A model generated the notes under the pieces. The model was not told the origin of the DNA. It saw nothing but the letters and a program-made list of their open reading frames with translations, and made no database searches. A stretch of 64,000 nucleotides of DNA from Colletes latitarsis (lineage: Eukaryota > Arthropoda > Insecta > Hymenoptera > Colletidae): positions 11,127,672-11,191,671 of the forward strand of contig NC_135134.1 of the NCBI RefSeq assembly GCF_051014445.1, written 5' to 3'. Within the stretch, counting starts at the first letter, position 1; the number at the start of each line of letters is the position of its first letter. Positions 24,451-37,310 of the stretch are shown here, in pieces. The translations under genes were made by a program, and so were the position numbers.

Positions 24451-27400
24451 ACCTGACATGCGTTATCCTCTAAAATATTGATAGCAACCAGGTTTAATCG
24501 ACTGTTTCAGTGTTGTACCACATTACTATGTGATCGAAACCAGAAAAAGCCCAGGATCTGTTCCACAAGTATTTGAAGAATGCGGAAGTATGAGTCTGAT
24601 GTGGGCAAATCCCTGGCCTGGCCTAGACATAACAAGAGTTATCTTCTAAATTATTGATCAAAACCACGTTTACTGGACTGTTTCAGTGTGGTACCACATT
24701 GCTACGTGATCCAAACCAGAAAAAGCCCAGGATCTGGCCATCAAGTATGAGTAATATGCGACAGTATGAGCCTGATGAGAGCAAACCCCAGACCTAACAT
24801 AGACCTGACATGCGTTATCCTCTAAAATATTGATCGAAACCAGGTTTAATCGACTGTTTCAGTGTGGTACCACATTACTATGTGATCGAAACCAGAAAAA
24901 ACCCAGGATCTGTTCCACAAGTATTTGAAGAATGCGGAAGTATGAGTCTGATGTGGGCAAATCCCAGGCCTGGCCTAGACATAACAAGAGTTATCTTCTA
25001 AATTATTGATCAAAACCAGGTTTACTGGACTGTTTCAGTGTGGTACCACATTGCTACGTGATCCAAAGCAATGAAAGCCCAGAATCTGGCCAACAAGTAT
25101 GAGAAATATGCGAAAGTATGAGCCTGATGAGTGCAAATCCCAGACCTAACCCAGACCTAACATGCGTTATCCTCTAAAATATTCATCGAAACCAGGTTTA
25201 ATGGAGTGTTTCAGTGTGGTACCACATTACCACTTGATCCAAACCAGAAAAAGCCCAGGATCTGGCCATCAAGTATGAGAAATATGCGATTGTATGAGCC
25301 TGATGAGAGCAAATCCCTGACCTAACCCAGACCTAACATGCGTTATCCTCTAAAATATTGATCGAGACCAGGTTTGATCGACTGTTTCAGTGTGGTACCA
25401 CATTACTATGTGATCGAAACCAGAAAAAGCCCAGGATCTGTTCCACAAGTATTTGAAGAATGCGGAAATATGAGTCTGATGTGGGCAAATCCCTGGCCTG
25501 GCCTAGACATAACAAGAGTTATCTTCTAAATTATTGATCAAAACCACGTTTACTGGACTGTTTCAGTGTGGTACCACATTGCTACGTGATCCAAAGCCGT
25601 GAAAGCCCAGAATCTGGCCAACAAGTATGAGCAATATGCGAAATCACGAGCCTGATGATGAGCAAATCCTAGACCTAACCGAGACCATAACATGCGTTAT
25701 CCTCAAAAATATTGATCGGAACCAGGTTTAATGGACTGTTTCAGTGTGGTACCGCATTACTACGTGATCTAAACCATAAAAGGCCAAGAATCCGGCCATC
25801 AAGTATGAGATATATGCGAAAGTATGAGCCTGATGTGTGCAAATCCCAGACATAACCTAGACCTAACATGCGTTATCCTCTAAAATATTGACCGAGACCA
25901 GGATTAGTCGACTGTTTCAGTGTGGTACCACATTACTACGTGATCCAAACCAGAAAAAGCACAGGATCTGACCATCAAGTATGAGAAATATGCGAATGTT
26001 GAGCCTGATGAGAGCAAATCCCAGAACTAACATAGACCTAACATGCGTTATCCTCTGAAATATTGATCGAAACCAGGTTTAATGGACAGTTTCAGTGTGG
26101 TACCACATTACTACGTGATCCAAGCTAAAAAAAGCCCAGAATCTGGACAACAAGTATGAGAAATATGCGAAAGTATGAGCCTGATGAGTGCAAATTCGAG
26201 ACCTAACCTAGACCTAACATGCGATATCCTCTAAAATATTGACCGAGACCAGGATTAGTCGACTGTTTCAGTATGGTACCACATTACTACGTGATCCAAA
26301 CCAGAAAAAGCCCAGGATCTGGCCAACAAGTATGAGAAATATGCGAAATCACGAGCCTGATGATGAGCAAATCCTAGACCTAACCGAGACCATAACATGC
26401 GTTATCCTCAAAAATATTGATCGAGACCAGGTTTAATCGACTGTTTCAGTGTGGTCCCACATTACTACGTGATCCAAACCAGAAAAAGCCCAGGATCTGG
26501 CCATCAAGTATGAGTAATATGCGACAGTATGAGCCTGATGAGAGCAAATCCCAGACCTGACATAGACCTAACATGCGTTATCCTCTAAAATATTGATCGA
26601 AACCAGGTTTAATGGACAGTTTCAGTGTGGTACCACATTACTACGTGATCCAAGCCAAAAAAAGCCCAGAATCTGGCCAACAAGTATGAGAAATATGCGA
26701 AAGTATGAGCCAGATGAATGCAAATCCCAGACCTAACCCAGACCTAACATGCGTTATCCTCCAAAATATTGATCGAGACCAGGTTTAATCGACTGTTTCA
26801 GTGTGGTCCCACATTACTACGTGATCCAAACCAGAAAAAGCCCAGGATCTGGCCATCAAGTATGAGTAATATGCGACAGTATGAGCCTGATGAGAGCAAA
26901 TCCCAGAACTGACATAGACCTAACATGCGTTATCCTCTAAAATATTGATCGAAACCAGGTTTAATGGACAGTTTCAGTGTGGTACCACATTACTACGTGA
27001 TCCAAACCTAAAAAAGCCCAGAATCTGGCCAACAAGTATGAGAAATATGCGAAAGTATGGGCCTGATGAGAGCAAATCCCAGACCTAACCCAGACCTAAC
27101 ATGTGTTATCCTCTAAAATATTGACCGAGACCAGGTTTAATCGACTGTTTCAGTGTGGTCCCACATTACTAAGTGATCCAAACCAGTAAAAGCCCAGGAT
27201 CTGGCTATCAAGTATGAGAAATATGCGAAAGTATGAGCCTGATGAGAGCAAACCCCAGACCTAACATAGACCTGACATGCGTTATCCTCTAAAATATTGA
27301 TCGAAACCAGGTTTAATCGACTGTTTCAGTGTGGTACCACATTACTATGTGATCGAAACCAGAAAAAACCCAGGATCTGTTCCACAAGTATTTGAGGAAT

Positions 27401-30400
27401 GCGGAAGTATGAGTCTGATGTGGGCAAATCCCAGGCCTGGCCTAGACATAACAAGAGTTATCTTCTAAATTATTGATCAAAACCAGGTTTACTGGACTGT
27501 TTCAGTGTGGTACCACATTGCTACGTGATCCAAAGCAATGAAAGCCCAGAATCTGGCCAACAAGTATCAGAAATATGCGAAAGTATGAGCCAGATGAATG
27601 CAAATCCCAGACCTAACCCAGACCTAACATGCGTTATCCTCCAAAATATTGATCGAGACCAGGTTTAATCGACTGTTTCAGTGTGGTCCCACATTACTAC
27701 GTGATCCAAACCAGAAAAAGCCCAGGATCTGGCCATCAAGTATGAGTAATATGCGACAGTATGAGCCTGATGAGAGCAAATCCCAGACCTGACATTGACC
27801 TAACATGCGTTATCCTCTAAAATATTGATCGAAACCAGGTTTAATGGACAGTTTCAGTGTGGTACCACATTACTACGTGATCCAAACCTAAAAAAGCCCA
27901 GAATCTGGCCAACAAGTATGAGAAATATGCGAAAGTATGAGCCTGATGAGAGCAAATCCAAGACCTAACCCAGACCTAACATGTGTTATCCTCTAAAATA
28001 TTGACCGAGACCAGGTTTAATCGACTGTTTCAGTGTGGTCCCACATTACTAAGTGATCCAAACCAGTAAAAGCCCAGGATCTGGCTATCAAGTATGAGAA
28101 ATATGCGAAAGTATGAGCCTGATGAGAGCAAACCCCAGACCTAACATAGACCTGACATGCGTTATCCTCTAAAATATTGATCGAAACCAGGTTTAATCGA
28201 CTGTTTCAGTGTGGTACCACATTACTATGTGATCGAAACCAGAAAAAACCCAGGATCTGTTCCACAAGTATTTGAAGAATGCGGAAGTATGAGTCTGATG
28301 TGGGCAAATCCCAGGCCTGGCCTAGACATAACAAGAGTTATCTTCTAAATTATTGATCAAAACCAGGTTTACTGGACTGTTTCAGTGTGGTACCACATTG
28401 CTACGTGATCCAAAGCAATGAAAGCCCAGAATCTGGCCAACAAGTATGAGAAATATGCGAAAGTATGAGCCTGATGAGTGCAAATCCCAGACCTAACCCA
28501 GACCTAACATGCGTTATCCACTAAAATATTCATCGAAACCAGGTTTAATGGAGTGTTTCAGTGTGGTACCACATTACCACTTGATCCAAACCAGAAAAAG
28601 CCCAGGATCTGGCCATCAAGTATGAGAAATATGCGATTGTATGAGCCTGATGAGAGCAAATCCCTGACCTAACCCAGACCTAACTTGCGTTATCCTCTAA
28701 AATATTGATCGAGACCAGGTTTGATCGACTGTTTCAGTGTGGTACCACATTGCTACGTGATCCAAAGCCGTGAAAGCCCAGAATCTGGCCAACAAGTATG
28801 AGCAATATGCGAAATCACGAGCCTGATGATGAGCAAATCCTAGACCTAACCGAGACCATAACATGCGTTATCCTCAAAAATATTGATCGGAACCAGGTTT
28901 AATGGACTGTTTCACTGTGGTACCGCATCACTACGTGATCTAAACCATAAAAGGCCAAGAATCCGGCCATCAAGTATGAGATATATGCGAAAGTATGAGC
29001 CTGATGTGTGAAAATCCCAGACCTAACCTAGACCTAACATGCGTTATCCTCTAAAATATTGACCGAGACCAGGATTAGTCGACTGTTTCAGTGTGGTACC
29101 ACATTACTACGTGATCCAAACCAGAAAAAGCACAGGATCTGACCATCAAGTATGAGAAATATGCGAATGTTGAGCCTGATGAGAGCAAATCCCAGAACTA
29201 ACATAGACCTAACATGCGTTATCCTCTGAAATATTGATCGAAACCAGGTTTAATGGACAGTTTCAGTGTGGTACCACATTACTACGTGATCCAAGCTAAA
29301 AAAAGCCCAGAATCTGGCCAACAAGTATGAGAAATATGCGAAAGTATGAGCCTGATGAGTGCAAATTCGAGACCTAACCTAGACCTAACATGCGATATCC
29401 TCTAAAATATTGACCGAGACCAGGATTAGTCGACTGTTTCAGTGTGGTACCACATTACTACGTGATCCAAACCAGAAAAAGCCCAGGATCTGGCCATCAA
29501 GTATGAGAAATATGCGAATGTATGAGTCTGATGAGGGCAAATCCAAGGCCTAACCTAGACCTAACATGCGTTATCCTCTAAAATATTGATCGTGACCAGG
29601 TTTAGTCGACTGTTTCAGTGTGGTACCACATTACTATGTGATCCAAACCAGAAAAAACCCAGGATCTGGCCAACATGGATGTGAAGAATGCGAAAGTATG
29701 AGCCTGAAGAGGGCAAATACCAGACCTAACCCAGACCTAACATGCGTTATCCTCTAAAATATTGATCGAGACCAGGTTTAAACGATTATTTCAGTGTGGT
29801 CCCACGTTACTACGTGAACCAAACCACTAAAAGCCCAGGATCTGGCCATCAAGTATGAGAAATATGCGAAAGTATGTGCCTGATGAGTGCAAATCCCAGA
29901 CCTAACCTAGACCTAACATGCGCTATCCTCTAAAATATTGACCGAGACCAGGATTAGTCGACTGTTTCAGTGTGGTACCACATTACTACCTGATCGAAGC
30001 CAAAAAAAGCCTAGGATCTGGCCAACAAGTATGAGAAATATGCGAAATCATGAGCCTGATGAGGGGCAAATCCTAGACCTAACCGAGACCATAACATGCG
30101 TTATCCTCAAAAATATTGATCGGAGCCAGGTTTAATGGACCGTTTCAGTGTGGTACCGCATTACTACGTGATCTAAACCATAAAAGGCCAAGAATCTGGC
30201 CATCAAGTATGAGAAATATGCGAAAGTATGAGCCTGATGAGTGCAAATCCCAGACCTAACCTAGACCTAACATGCGTTATCCTCTAAAATATTGACCGAG
30301 ACCAGGATTAGTCGACTGTTTCAGTGTGGTACCACATTACTACGTGATCCAAGCCAAAAACAGCCCAGAATCTGGCCAACAAGTATGAGAAATATGCGAA

Positions 30401-33400
30401 AGCATGAGCCAGATGAATGCAAATCCTAGACCTAACCTAGACCTAACATGCGTTGTCCTCTAAAATATTGACCGAGACCAGCATTAGTCGACAGTTTCAG
30501 TGTGGTACCACATTACTACGTGATCCAAACCAGAAAAAGCCCAGAATCTGGCCAACAAGTATGAGAAATATGCGAAAGTATGAGCCAGATGAATGCAAAT
30601 CCCAGACCTAACCCAGACCTAACATGCGTTATCCTCTAAAATATTGATCGAGACCAGGTTTAATCGACTGTTTCAGTGTGGTCCCACATTACTACGTGAT
30701 CCAAACCAGAAAAAGCCCAGGATATGGCCATCAAGTATGAGTAATATGCGATAGTATGAGCCTGATGAGAGCAAATCCCAGACCTGACATAGACCTAACA
30801 TGCGTTATCCTCTAAAATATTGATCGAAACCAGGTTTAATGGACAGTTTCAGTGTGGAACCACATTACTACGTGATCCAAGCCAAAAAAAGCCCAGAATC
30901 TGGCCAACAAGTATGAGAAATATGCGAAAGTATGAGCCAGATGAATGCAAATCCCAGACCTAACCCAGACCTAACATGCGTTATCCTCCAAAATATTGAT
31001 CGAGACCAGGTTTAATCGACTGTTTCAGTGTGGTCCCACATTACTACGTGATCCAAACCAGAAAAAGCCCAGGATCTGGCCATCAAGTATGAGTAATATG
31101 CGACAGTATGAGCCTGATGAGAGCAAATCCCAGACCTGACATAGACCTAACATGCGTTATCCTCTAAAATATTGATCGAAACCAGGTTTAATGGACAGTT
31201 TCAGTGTGGTACCACATTACTACGTGATCCAAACCTAAAAAAGCCCAGAATCTGGCCAACAAGTATGAGAAATATGCGAAAGTATGAGCCTGATGAGAGC
31301 AAATCCCAGACCTAACCCAGACCTAACATGTGTTATCCTCTAAAATATTGACCGAGACCAGGTTTAATCGACTGTTTCAGTGTGGTCCCACATTACTAAG
31401 TGATCCAAACCAGTAAAAGCCCAGGATCTGGCTATCAAGTATGAGAAATATGCGAAAGTATGAGCCTGATGAGAGCAAACCCCAGACCTAACATAGACCT
31501 GACATGCGTTATCCTCTAAAATATTGATCGAAACCAGGTTTAATCGACTGTTTCAGTGTGGTACCACATTACTATGTGATCGAAACGAGAAAAAACCCAG
31601 GATCTGATCCACAAGTATTTGAGGAATGCGGAAGTATGAGTCTGATGTGGGCAAATCCCAGGCCTGGCCTAGACATAACAAGAGTTATCTTCTAAATTAT
31701 TGATCAAAACCAGGTTTACTGGACTGTTTCAGTGTGGTACCACATTGCTACGTGATCCAAAGCAATGAAAGCCCAGAATCTGGCCAACAAGTATGAGAAA
31801 TATGCGAAAGTATGAGCCTGATGAGTGCAAATCCCAGACCTAACCCAGACCTAACATGCGTTATCCTCTAAAATATTGATCGAGACCAGGTTTAATCGAC
31901 TGTTTCAGTGTGGTTCCACATTACTACGTGATCCAAACCAGAAAAAGCCCAGGATCTGGCCATCAAGTATGAGAAATTTGCGAATGTTTGAGCCTGATGG
32001 GAGCAAATCCCAGAACTAGCATAGACCTAACATTCGTTATCCTCTAAAATATTGATCGAAACCAGGTTTAATGGACAGTTTCAGTGTGGTACCACATTAC
32101 TACGTGATCTAAACCATAAAAGGCCAAGAATCCGGCCACCAAGTATGAGATATATGCGAAAGTATGAGGCTGATGAGTGCAAATCCCAGACCTAACCCAG
32201 ACCTACCATGCGTTATCCTCTAAAATATTGATCGAGACCAGGTTTAACCGACTGTTTCAGTGTGGTTCCACATTACTACGTGATCCAAGCCAAAAAAAGC
32301 CCAGGATCTGGCCATCTAGTATGAGAAATATGCGAATGTATGAGTCTGATGAGGGCAAACCCAAGGCCTAACATAGACCTGACATGCGTTATCCTCTAAA
32401 ATATTGATCGAAACCAGGTTTACTGGACTGTTTCAGTGTGGTACCACATTGCTACGTGATCCAAACCAGAAAAAGCCCAGGATCTGGCCATCAAGTATGA
32501 GAAATATGCGAATGTTTGAGCCTGATGGGAGCAAATCCCAGAACTAGCATAGACCTAACATGCGTTATCCTCAAAAATATTGATCGGAACCAGGTTTACT
32601 GGACCGTTTCAGTGTGGTACCGCATTACTACGTGATCCAAGCAAAAAAAAGCCCAGAATCGTGCCAACAAGTATGAGAAATATGCGAATGTATGAGCCTG
32701 ATGAGAGCAAATCCCAGACCTAACCCAGACCTAACATGCGTTATCCTCTAAAATATTGATCGAGACCAGGTTTAATCGACTGTTTCAGTGTGGTTCCACA
32801 TTACTACGTGATCCAAGCCAAAAAAAGCCCAGGATCTGGCCATCTAGTATGAGAAATATGCGAATGTATGAGTCTGATGAGGGCAAACCCAAGGCCTAAC
32901 ATTGACCTGACATGCGTTATCCTCTAAAATATTGATCGAAACCAGGTTTAATCGACTGTTTCAGTGTGGTACCACATTACTATGTGATCCAAACCAGAAA
33001 AAACCCAGGATCTGGCCAACAAGGATGTGGTGAATGCGAAAGTATGAGACTGAAGAGGGCAAATCCCAGACCTAACCCAGACCTAACATGCGTTATCCTC
33101 TAAAATATTGATCGAGACCAGGTTTAATCGACTGTTTCAGTGTGGTCCCACATTACTACGTGATCCAAGCCAAAAAAAGCCCAGAATCTGGCCAACAAGT
33201 ATGAGAAATATGCGAAAGTATGAGCCAGATGAATGCAAATCCCAGACCTAACCCAGACCTAACATGCGTTATCCTCCAAAATATTGATCGAGACCAGGTT
33301 TAATCGACTGTTTCAGTGTGGTCCCACATTACTACGTGATCCAAACCAGAAAAAGCCCAGGATCTGGCCATCAAGTATGAGAAATATGCGAAAGTATGAG

Positions 33401-33610
33401 CCTGATGAGTGCAAATCCCAGACCTAACCTAGACCTAACATGCGTTATCCTCTAAAATATTGACCGAGACCAGGTTTACTGGACTGTTTCAGTGTGGTAC
33501 CGCATTACTACGTGATCTAAACCAAAAAGAGCCCAGAATCTGGCCAACAAGTATGAGAAATATGCGAAAGTATGAGCCTGATGAGAGCAAATCCCAGACC
33601 TAACATAGAC
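24451..33610 (+). repeat. Block C, satellite with 5-monomer and 18-24-monomer repeats
   Basis: This block is marked by ATTTGAAGAATGCGG with GGCCTGGCCTAGACATAAC (24,565; 24,917; 25,445; 27,384; 28,264; 31,611) and by TGAGTAATATGCGACAG (26,511; 26,863; 27,743; 31,090; a GATAG form at 30,738). About 25,160-26,280 is repeated at about 28,509-29,450 (offset 3,348 then 3,171 bp, so one monomer fewer in the second copy; marker GCGATATCC at 26,221 and 29,392). A further copy of the 26.5-27.5 kb section lies at about 30.7-31.8 kb (offset 4,227 bp, 24 monomers). The 31.8-33.6 kb part is a mixture of the same variants. Confidence 0.78.
26690..28450 (+). repeat. Five-monomer higher-order repeat, two tandem copies of 880 bp
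   Basis: About 26,690-27,570 and 27,570-28,450 align at an offset of exactly 880 bp (5 x 176). Within each copy the order is: a GAATGCAAATCC unit, a TGAGTAATATGCGACAG unit, an ATGGACAGTTTCAG unit, an ATGTGTTATCC unit with GTGGTCCCAC and TAAGTGATCC, and an ATTTGA(A/G)GAATGCGG unit followed by ATCTTCTAAATTATTGATC. A third copy lies at about 30,920-31,795, not adjacent to the first two. Confidence 0.85.
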
Positions 33611-36600
33611 CTGACATGCGTTATCCTCTAAAATATTGATCGAGACAAGGTTTAATCGACTGTTTCAGTGTGGTCCCACATTACTACGTGATCCAAGCCA
33701 AAAAAAGTCCAGAATCTGGCCAACAAGTATGAGAAATATGCGAAAGTATGAGCCTGATGAGTGCAAATCCCAGACCTAACCTAGACCTAACATGCGTTAT
33801 CCTCTAAAATATTGACCGAGACCAGCATTAGACGACAGTTTCAGTGTGGTACCACATTACTACGTGATCCAAACCAGAAAAAGCCCAGGATCTGGCCATC
33901 AAGTATGAGAAATATGCGAATGTATGAGCCTGATGAGACCAAATCCCAGCCCTAACCTAGAGCTAACATGCGTTATCCTCAAAAATATTGATCGGAACCA
34001 GGTTTAATGGACTGTTTCAGTGTGGTACCGCATTACTACGTGATCTAAACCATAAAAGGCCAAGAATCTGGCCATCAAGTATGAGAAATATGCGAAAGTA
34101 TGAGCCTAATGAGTTCAAATCCCAGACCTAACCTAGACCTAACATGCGTTATCCTCTAAAATATTGACCGAGACCAGGATTAGTCGACTGTTTCAGTGTG
34201 GTACCACATTACTACGTGATCCAAACCAGAAAAAGCCCAGGATCTGGCCATCAAGTATGAGAAATATGCGAATGTATGAGCCTGATGAGAGCGAATCCCA
34301 GACCTAACCCAGACCTAACATGCGTTATCCTCTAAAATATTGATCGAAACCAGGTTTAATGGACAATTTCAGTGTGGTACCACATTACTACGTGTTCCAA
34401 GCCAAAAAAAGCCCAGAATCTGGCCAACAAGTATGAGAAACATGCGAAAGTATGAGCGAGATGAATGCAAATCCCAGACCTAACCTAGACCTAACATGCG
34501 TCGTCCTCTAAAATATTGACCGAGACCAGCATTAGACGACAGTTTCAATGTGGTACCACATTACTACGTGATCCAAACCAGAAAAAGCCCAGGAACTGGC
34601 CATCAAGTATGAGAAATATGCGAATGTATGAGCCTGATGAGACCAAATCCCAGCCCTAACCTAGACCTAACATGCGTTATCCTCTAAAATATTGATCGTG
34701 ACCAGGTTTAGTCGACCGTTTCAGTGTGGTACCACATTACTATGTGATCCAAACCAGAAAAAACCCAGGATCTGGTCAACAGGGATGTGAAGAATGCGAA
34801 AGTATGAGACTGAAGAGGGCAAATCCCAGACCTATCCCAGACCTAATATGGGTTATCCTCTAAAACATTGATCGAATCCAGGTTTAATGGACTGTTTCAG
34901 TGTGGTACCGCATTACTACGTGATCTAAACCATAAAAGGCCAAGAATCCGGCCATCAAGTATGAGATATATGCGAAAGTATGAGCCTGATGAGTGCAAAT
35001 CCCAGACCTAACCTAGACCAAACATGCGTTATCCTCTAAAATATTGACCGAGACCAGGATTAGTCGACTGTTTCAGTGTAGTACCACATTACTACGTGAT
35101 CCAAACCAGAAAAAGCCCAGGATCTGGCCATCAAGTATGAGAAATATGCGAATGTTTGAGCCTGATGGGAGCAAATCCCAGAACTAGCATAGACCTAACA
35201 TGCGTTATCCTCTAAAATATTGATCGAAACCAGGTTTAATGGACAGTTTCAGTGTGGTACCAGATTACTACGTGATCCAAGCCAAAAAAAGCCCAGAATC
35301 TGGCCAACAAGTATGAGAAATATGCGAAAGTATGAGCCTGATGAGTGCAAATCCGAGACCTAACCTAGACCTAACATGCGTTATCCTCTAAAATATTGAC
35401 CGAGACCAGGATTAGTCGACTGTTTCAGTGTGGTACCACATTACTACATGATCCAAACCAGAAAAAGCCCAGGATCTGGCCATCTAGTATGAGAAATATG
35501 CGAATGTATGAGTCTGATGAGGGCAAACCCAAGGCCTAACCTAGACCTAACATGCGTTATCCTCTAAAACTTTGATCGAAACCAGGTTTAATGGACTGTT
35601 TCAGTGTGGCACCGCATTACTACGTGATCGAAACCAGAGAAAGACCAGAATCTGGCCATCAAGTATCAGAAATATGCGAAGGTATGAGCCTGGTCGGAGC
35701 AAATCCCAGCCCTAACCTAGACCTAACATGCGTTATCGTCTAAAATATTGATCGTGACCAGGTTTAGTCGACTGTTTCAGTGTGGTACCAAATTACTACC
35801 TGATCCAAGCCAAAAAAAGCCCAGGATCTGGCCAACAAGTATGAGAAATATGCGAAATCATGAGCCTGATGAGGGGCAAATCCTAGACCTAACCGAGACC
35901 ATAACATGCGTTATCCTCTAAAATATTGACCGAGACCAGGATTAGTCGACTGTTTCAGTGTGGTACCACATTACTACGTGATCCAAACCAGAAAAAGCCC
36001 AGGATCTGGCCATCAAGTATGAGAAATATGCGAATGTATGAGCCTAATGAGACCAAATCCCAGACCTAACCTAGACCTAACAAGCGTTATCCTCTAAAAT
36101 ATTGATCGTGACCAGGTTTAGTCGACTGTTTCAGTGTGGTACCACATTACTACGTGAACCAAACCAGTAAAAGCCCAGGATCTGGCCAACAAGTATGAGG
36201 GATATGCGAAAGTATGAGCCTGATGAGAGCAAATCCCAGACCTAACATAGACCTGACATGCGTTATCCTCTAAAATATTGATCGAGACCAGGTTTAATCA
36301 ACTGTTTCAGTGTGGTCCCACATTACTACGTGATCCAAACCAGAAAAAGCCCAGGATCTGGCCATCAAGTATGAGAAATATGCGAAAGTATGTGCCTGAT
36401 GACTGCAAATCCCATACCTAACCTAGACCTAACATGCGTTATCCTCTAAAACTTTGATCGAAACCAGGTTTAATGGACTGTTTCAGTGTGGCACCGCATT
36501 ACTACGTGATCGAAACCAGAAAAAGACCAGAATCTGGCCATCAAGTATCAGAAATATGCGAAGGTATGAGCCTGTTGGGAGCAAATCCCAGCCCTAACCT

Positions 36601-37310
36601 AGACCTAACATGCGTTATCGTCTAAAATATTGATCGTGACCAGGTTTAGTCGACTGTTTCAGTGTGGTACCACATTACTACCTGATCCAAGCCAAAAAAA
36701 GCCCAGGATCTGGCCAACAAGTATGAGAAATATGCGAAATCATGAGCCTGATGAGGGGCAAATCCTAGACCTAACCGAGACCATAACATGCGTTATCCTC
36801 AAAAATATTGATCGGAACCAGGTTTAATGGACTGTTTCAGTGTGGTACCACATTACTATGTGATCCAAACCAGAAAAAACCCAGGATCTGGCCAACAAGG
36901 ATGTGAAGAATGCAAAAGTATGAGCCTGATGAGTGCAAATCCCAGACCTAACCCAGACCTAACATGCGTTATCCTCTAAAATATTGATCGAGACCAGGTT
37001 TAATCGACTGTTTCAGTGTGGTCCCACATTACTACGTGATCCAAGCCAAAAAAAGCCCAGAATCTGGCCAACAAGTATGAGAAATATGCGAAAGTATGAG
37101 CCTGATGAGAGCAAATCCCAGACCTAACACAGACCTGACATGCGTTATCCTCTAAAATATTGATCGAAACAAGGTTTAATCGACTGTTTCAGTGTGGTAC
37201 CACATTACTATGTGATCCAAACCAGAAAAAACCCAGGATCTGGCCAACAAGGATGTGAAGAATGCGAAAGTATGAGACTGAAGAGGGCAAATCCCAGACC
37301 TAACCCAGAC
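33611..37310 (+). repeat. Block D, higher-order repeat copy 1 (3.70 kb, 21 monomers)
   Basis: The unit starts at the GAGACAAGGTTTAATCGACTG monomer (33,641) and ends before the same marker at 37,341. Its order of variants includes CAGCATTAGACGACAG, CATAAAAGGCCAAGAATC, ATTCCAAGCC-type units, AAAACATTGATCG, AAAACTTTGATCG (35,569 and 36,451), TTATCGTCTAAAATATT and a 178-bp unit with GGGGCAAATCC. The same order recurs in copies 2 and 3. The flank before about 33,610 does not match the flanks of the later copies, so this is the first unit of the run. Confidence 0.87.
36610..36787 (+). repeat. 178-bp monomer variant (GGGGCAAATCC type)
   Basis: Reads GCGAAATCATGAGCC, GATGAGGGGCAAATCC and ACCGAGACCATAACATGCG, two bases longer than normal. 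It is normally followed by a TCAAAAATATTGATCGG unit. Copies with the same following unit lie near 30,000, 40,660, 44,360, 46,680, 48,620, 54,080, 59,180 and 60,940; GATGATGGGC/GATGATGAGC relatives are at about 8,150, 17,550, 20,890, 23,530, 25,640, 26,350 and 28,810. It is a good marker for counting higher-order units because its length shifts the register by two bases. Confidence 0.8.

Noticed and set aside
36630..36827. 65-codon open frames at 26239, 29938, 36630, 40681, 44379, 46669, 48607, 54066, 59165 and 60927
   Set aside because: The ones checked begin at TTG within ATATTG, not ATG, and stay open because the 178-bp unit shifts the register by two bases. Repetition reflects the copied higher-order unit, not a conserved protein.
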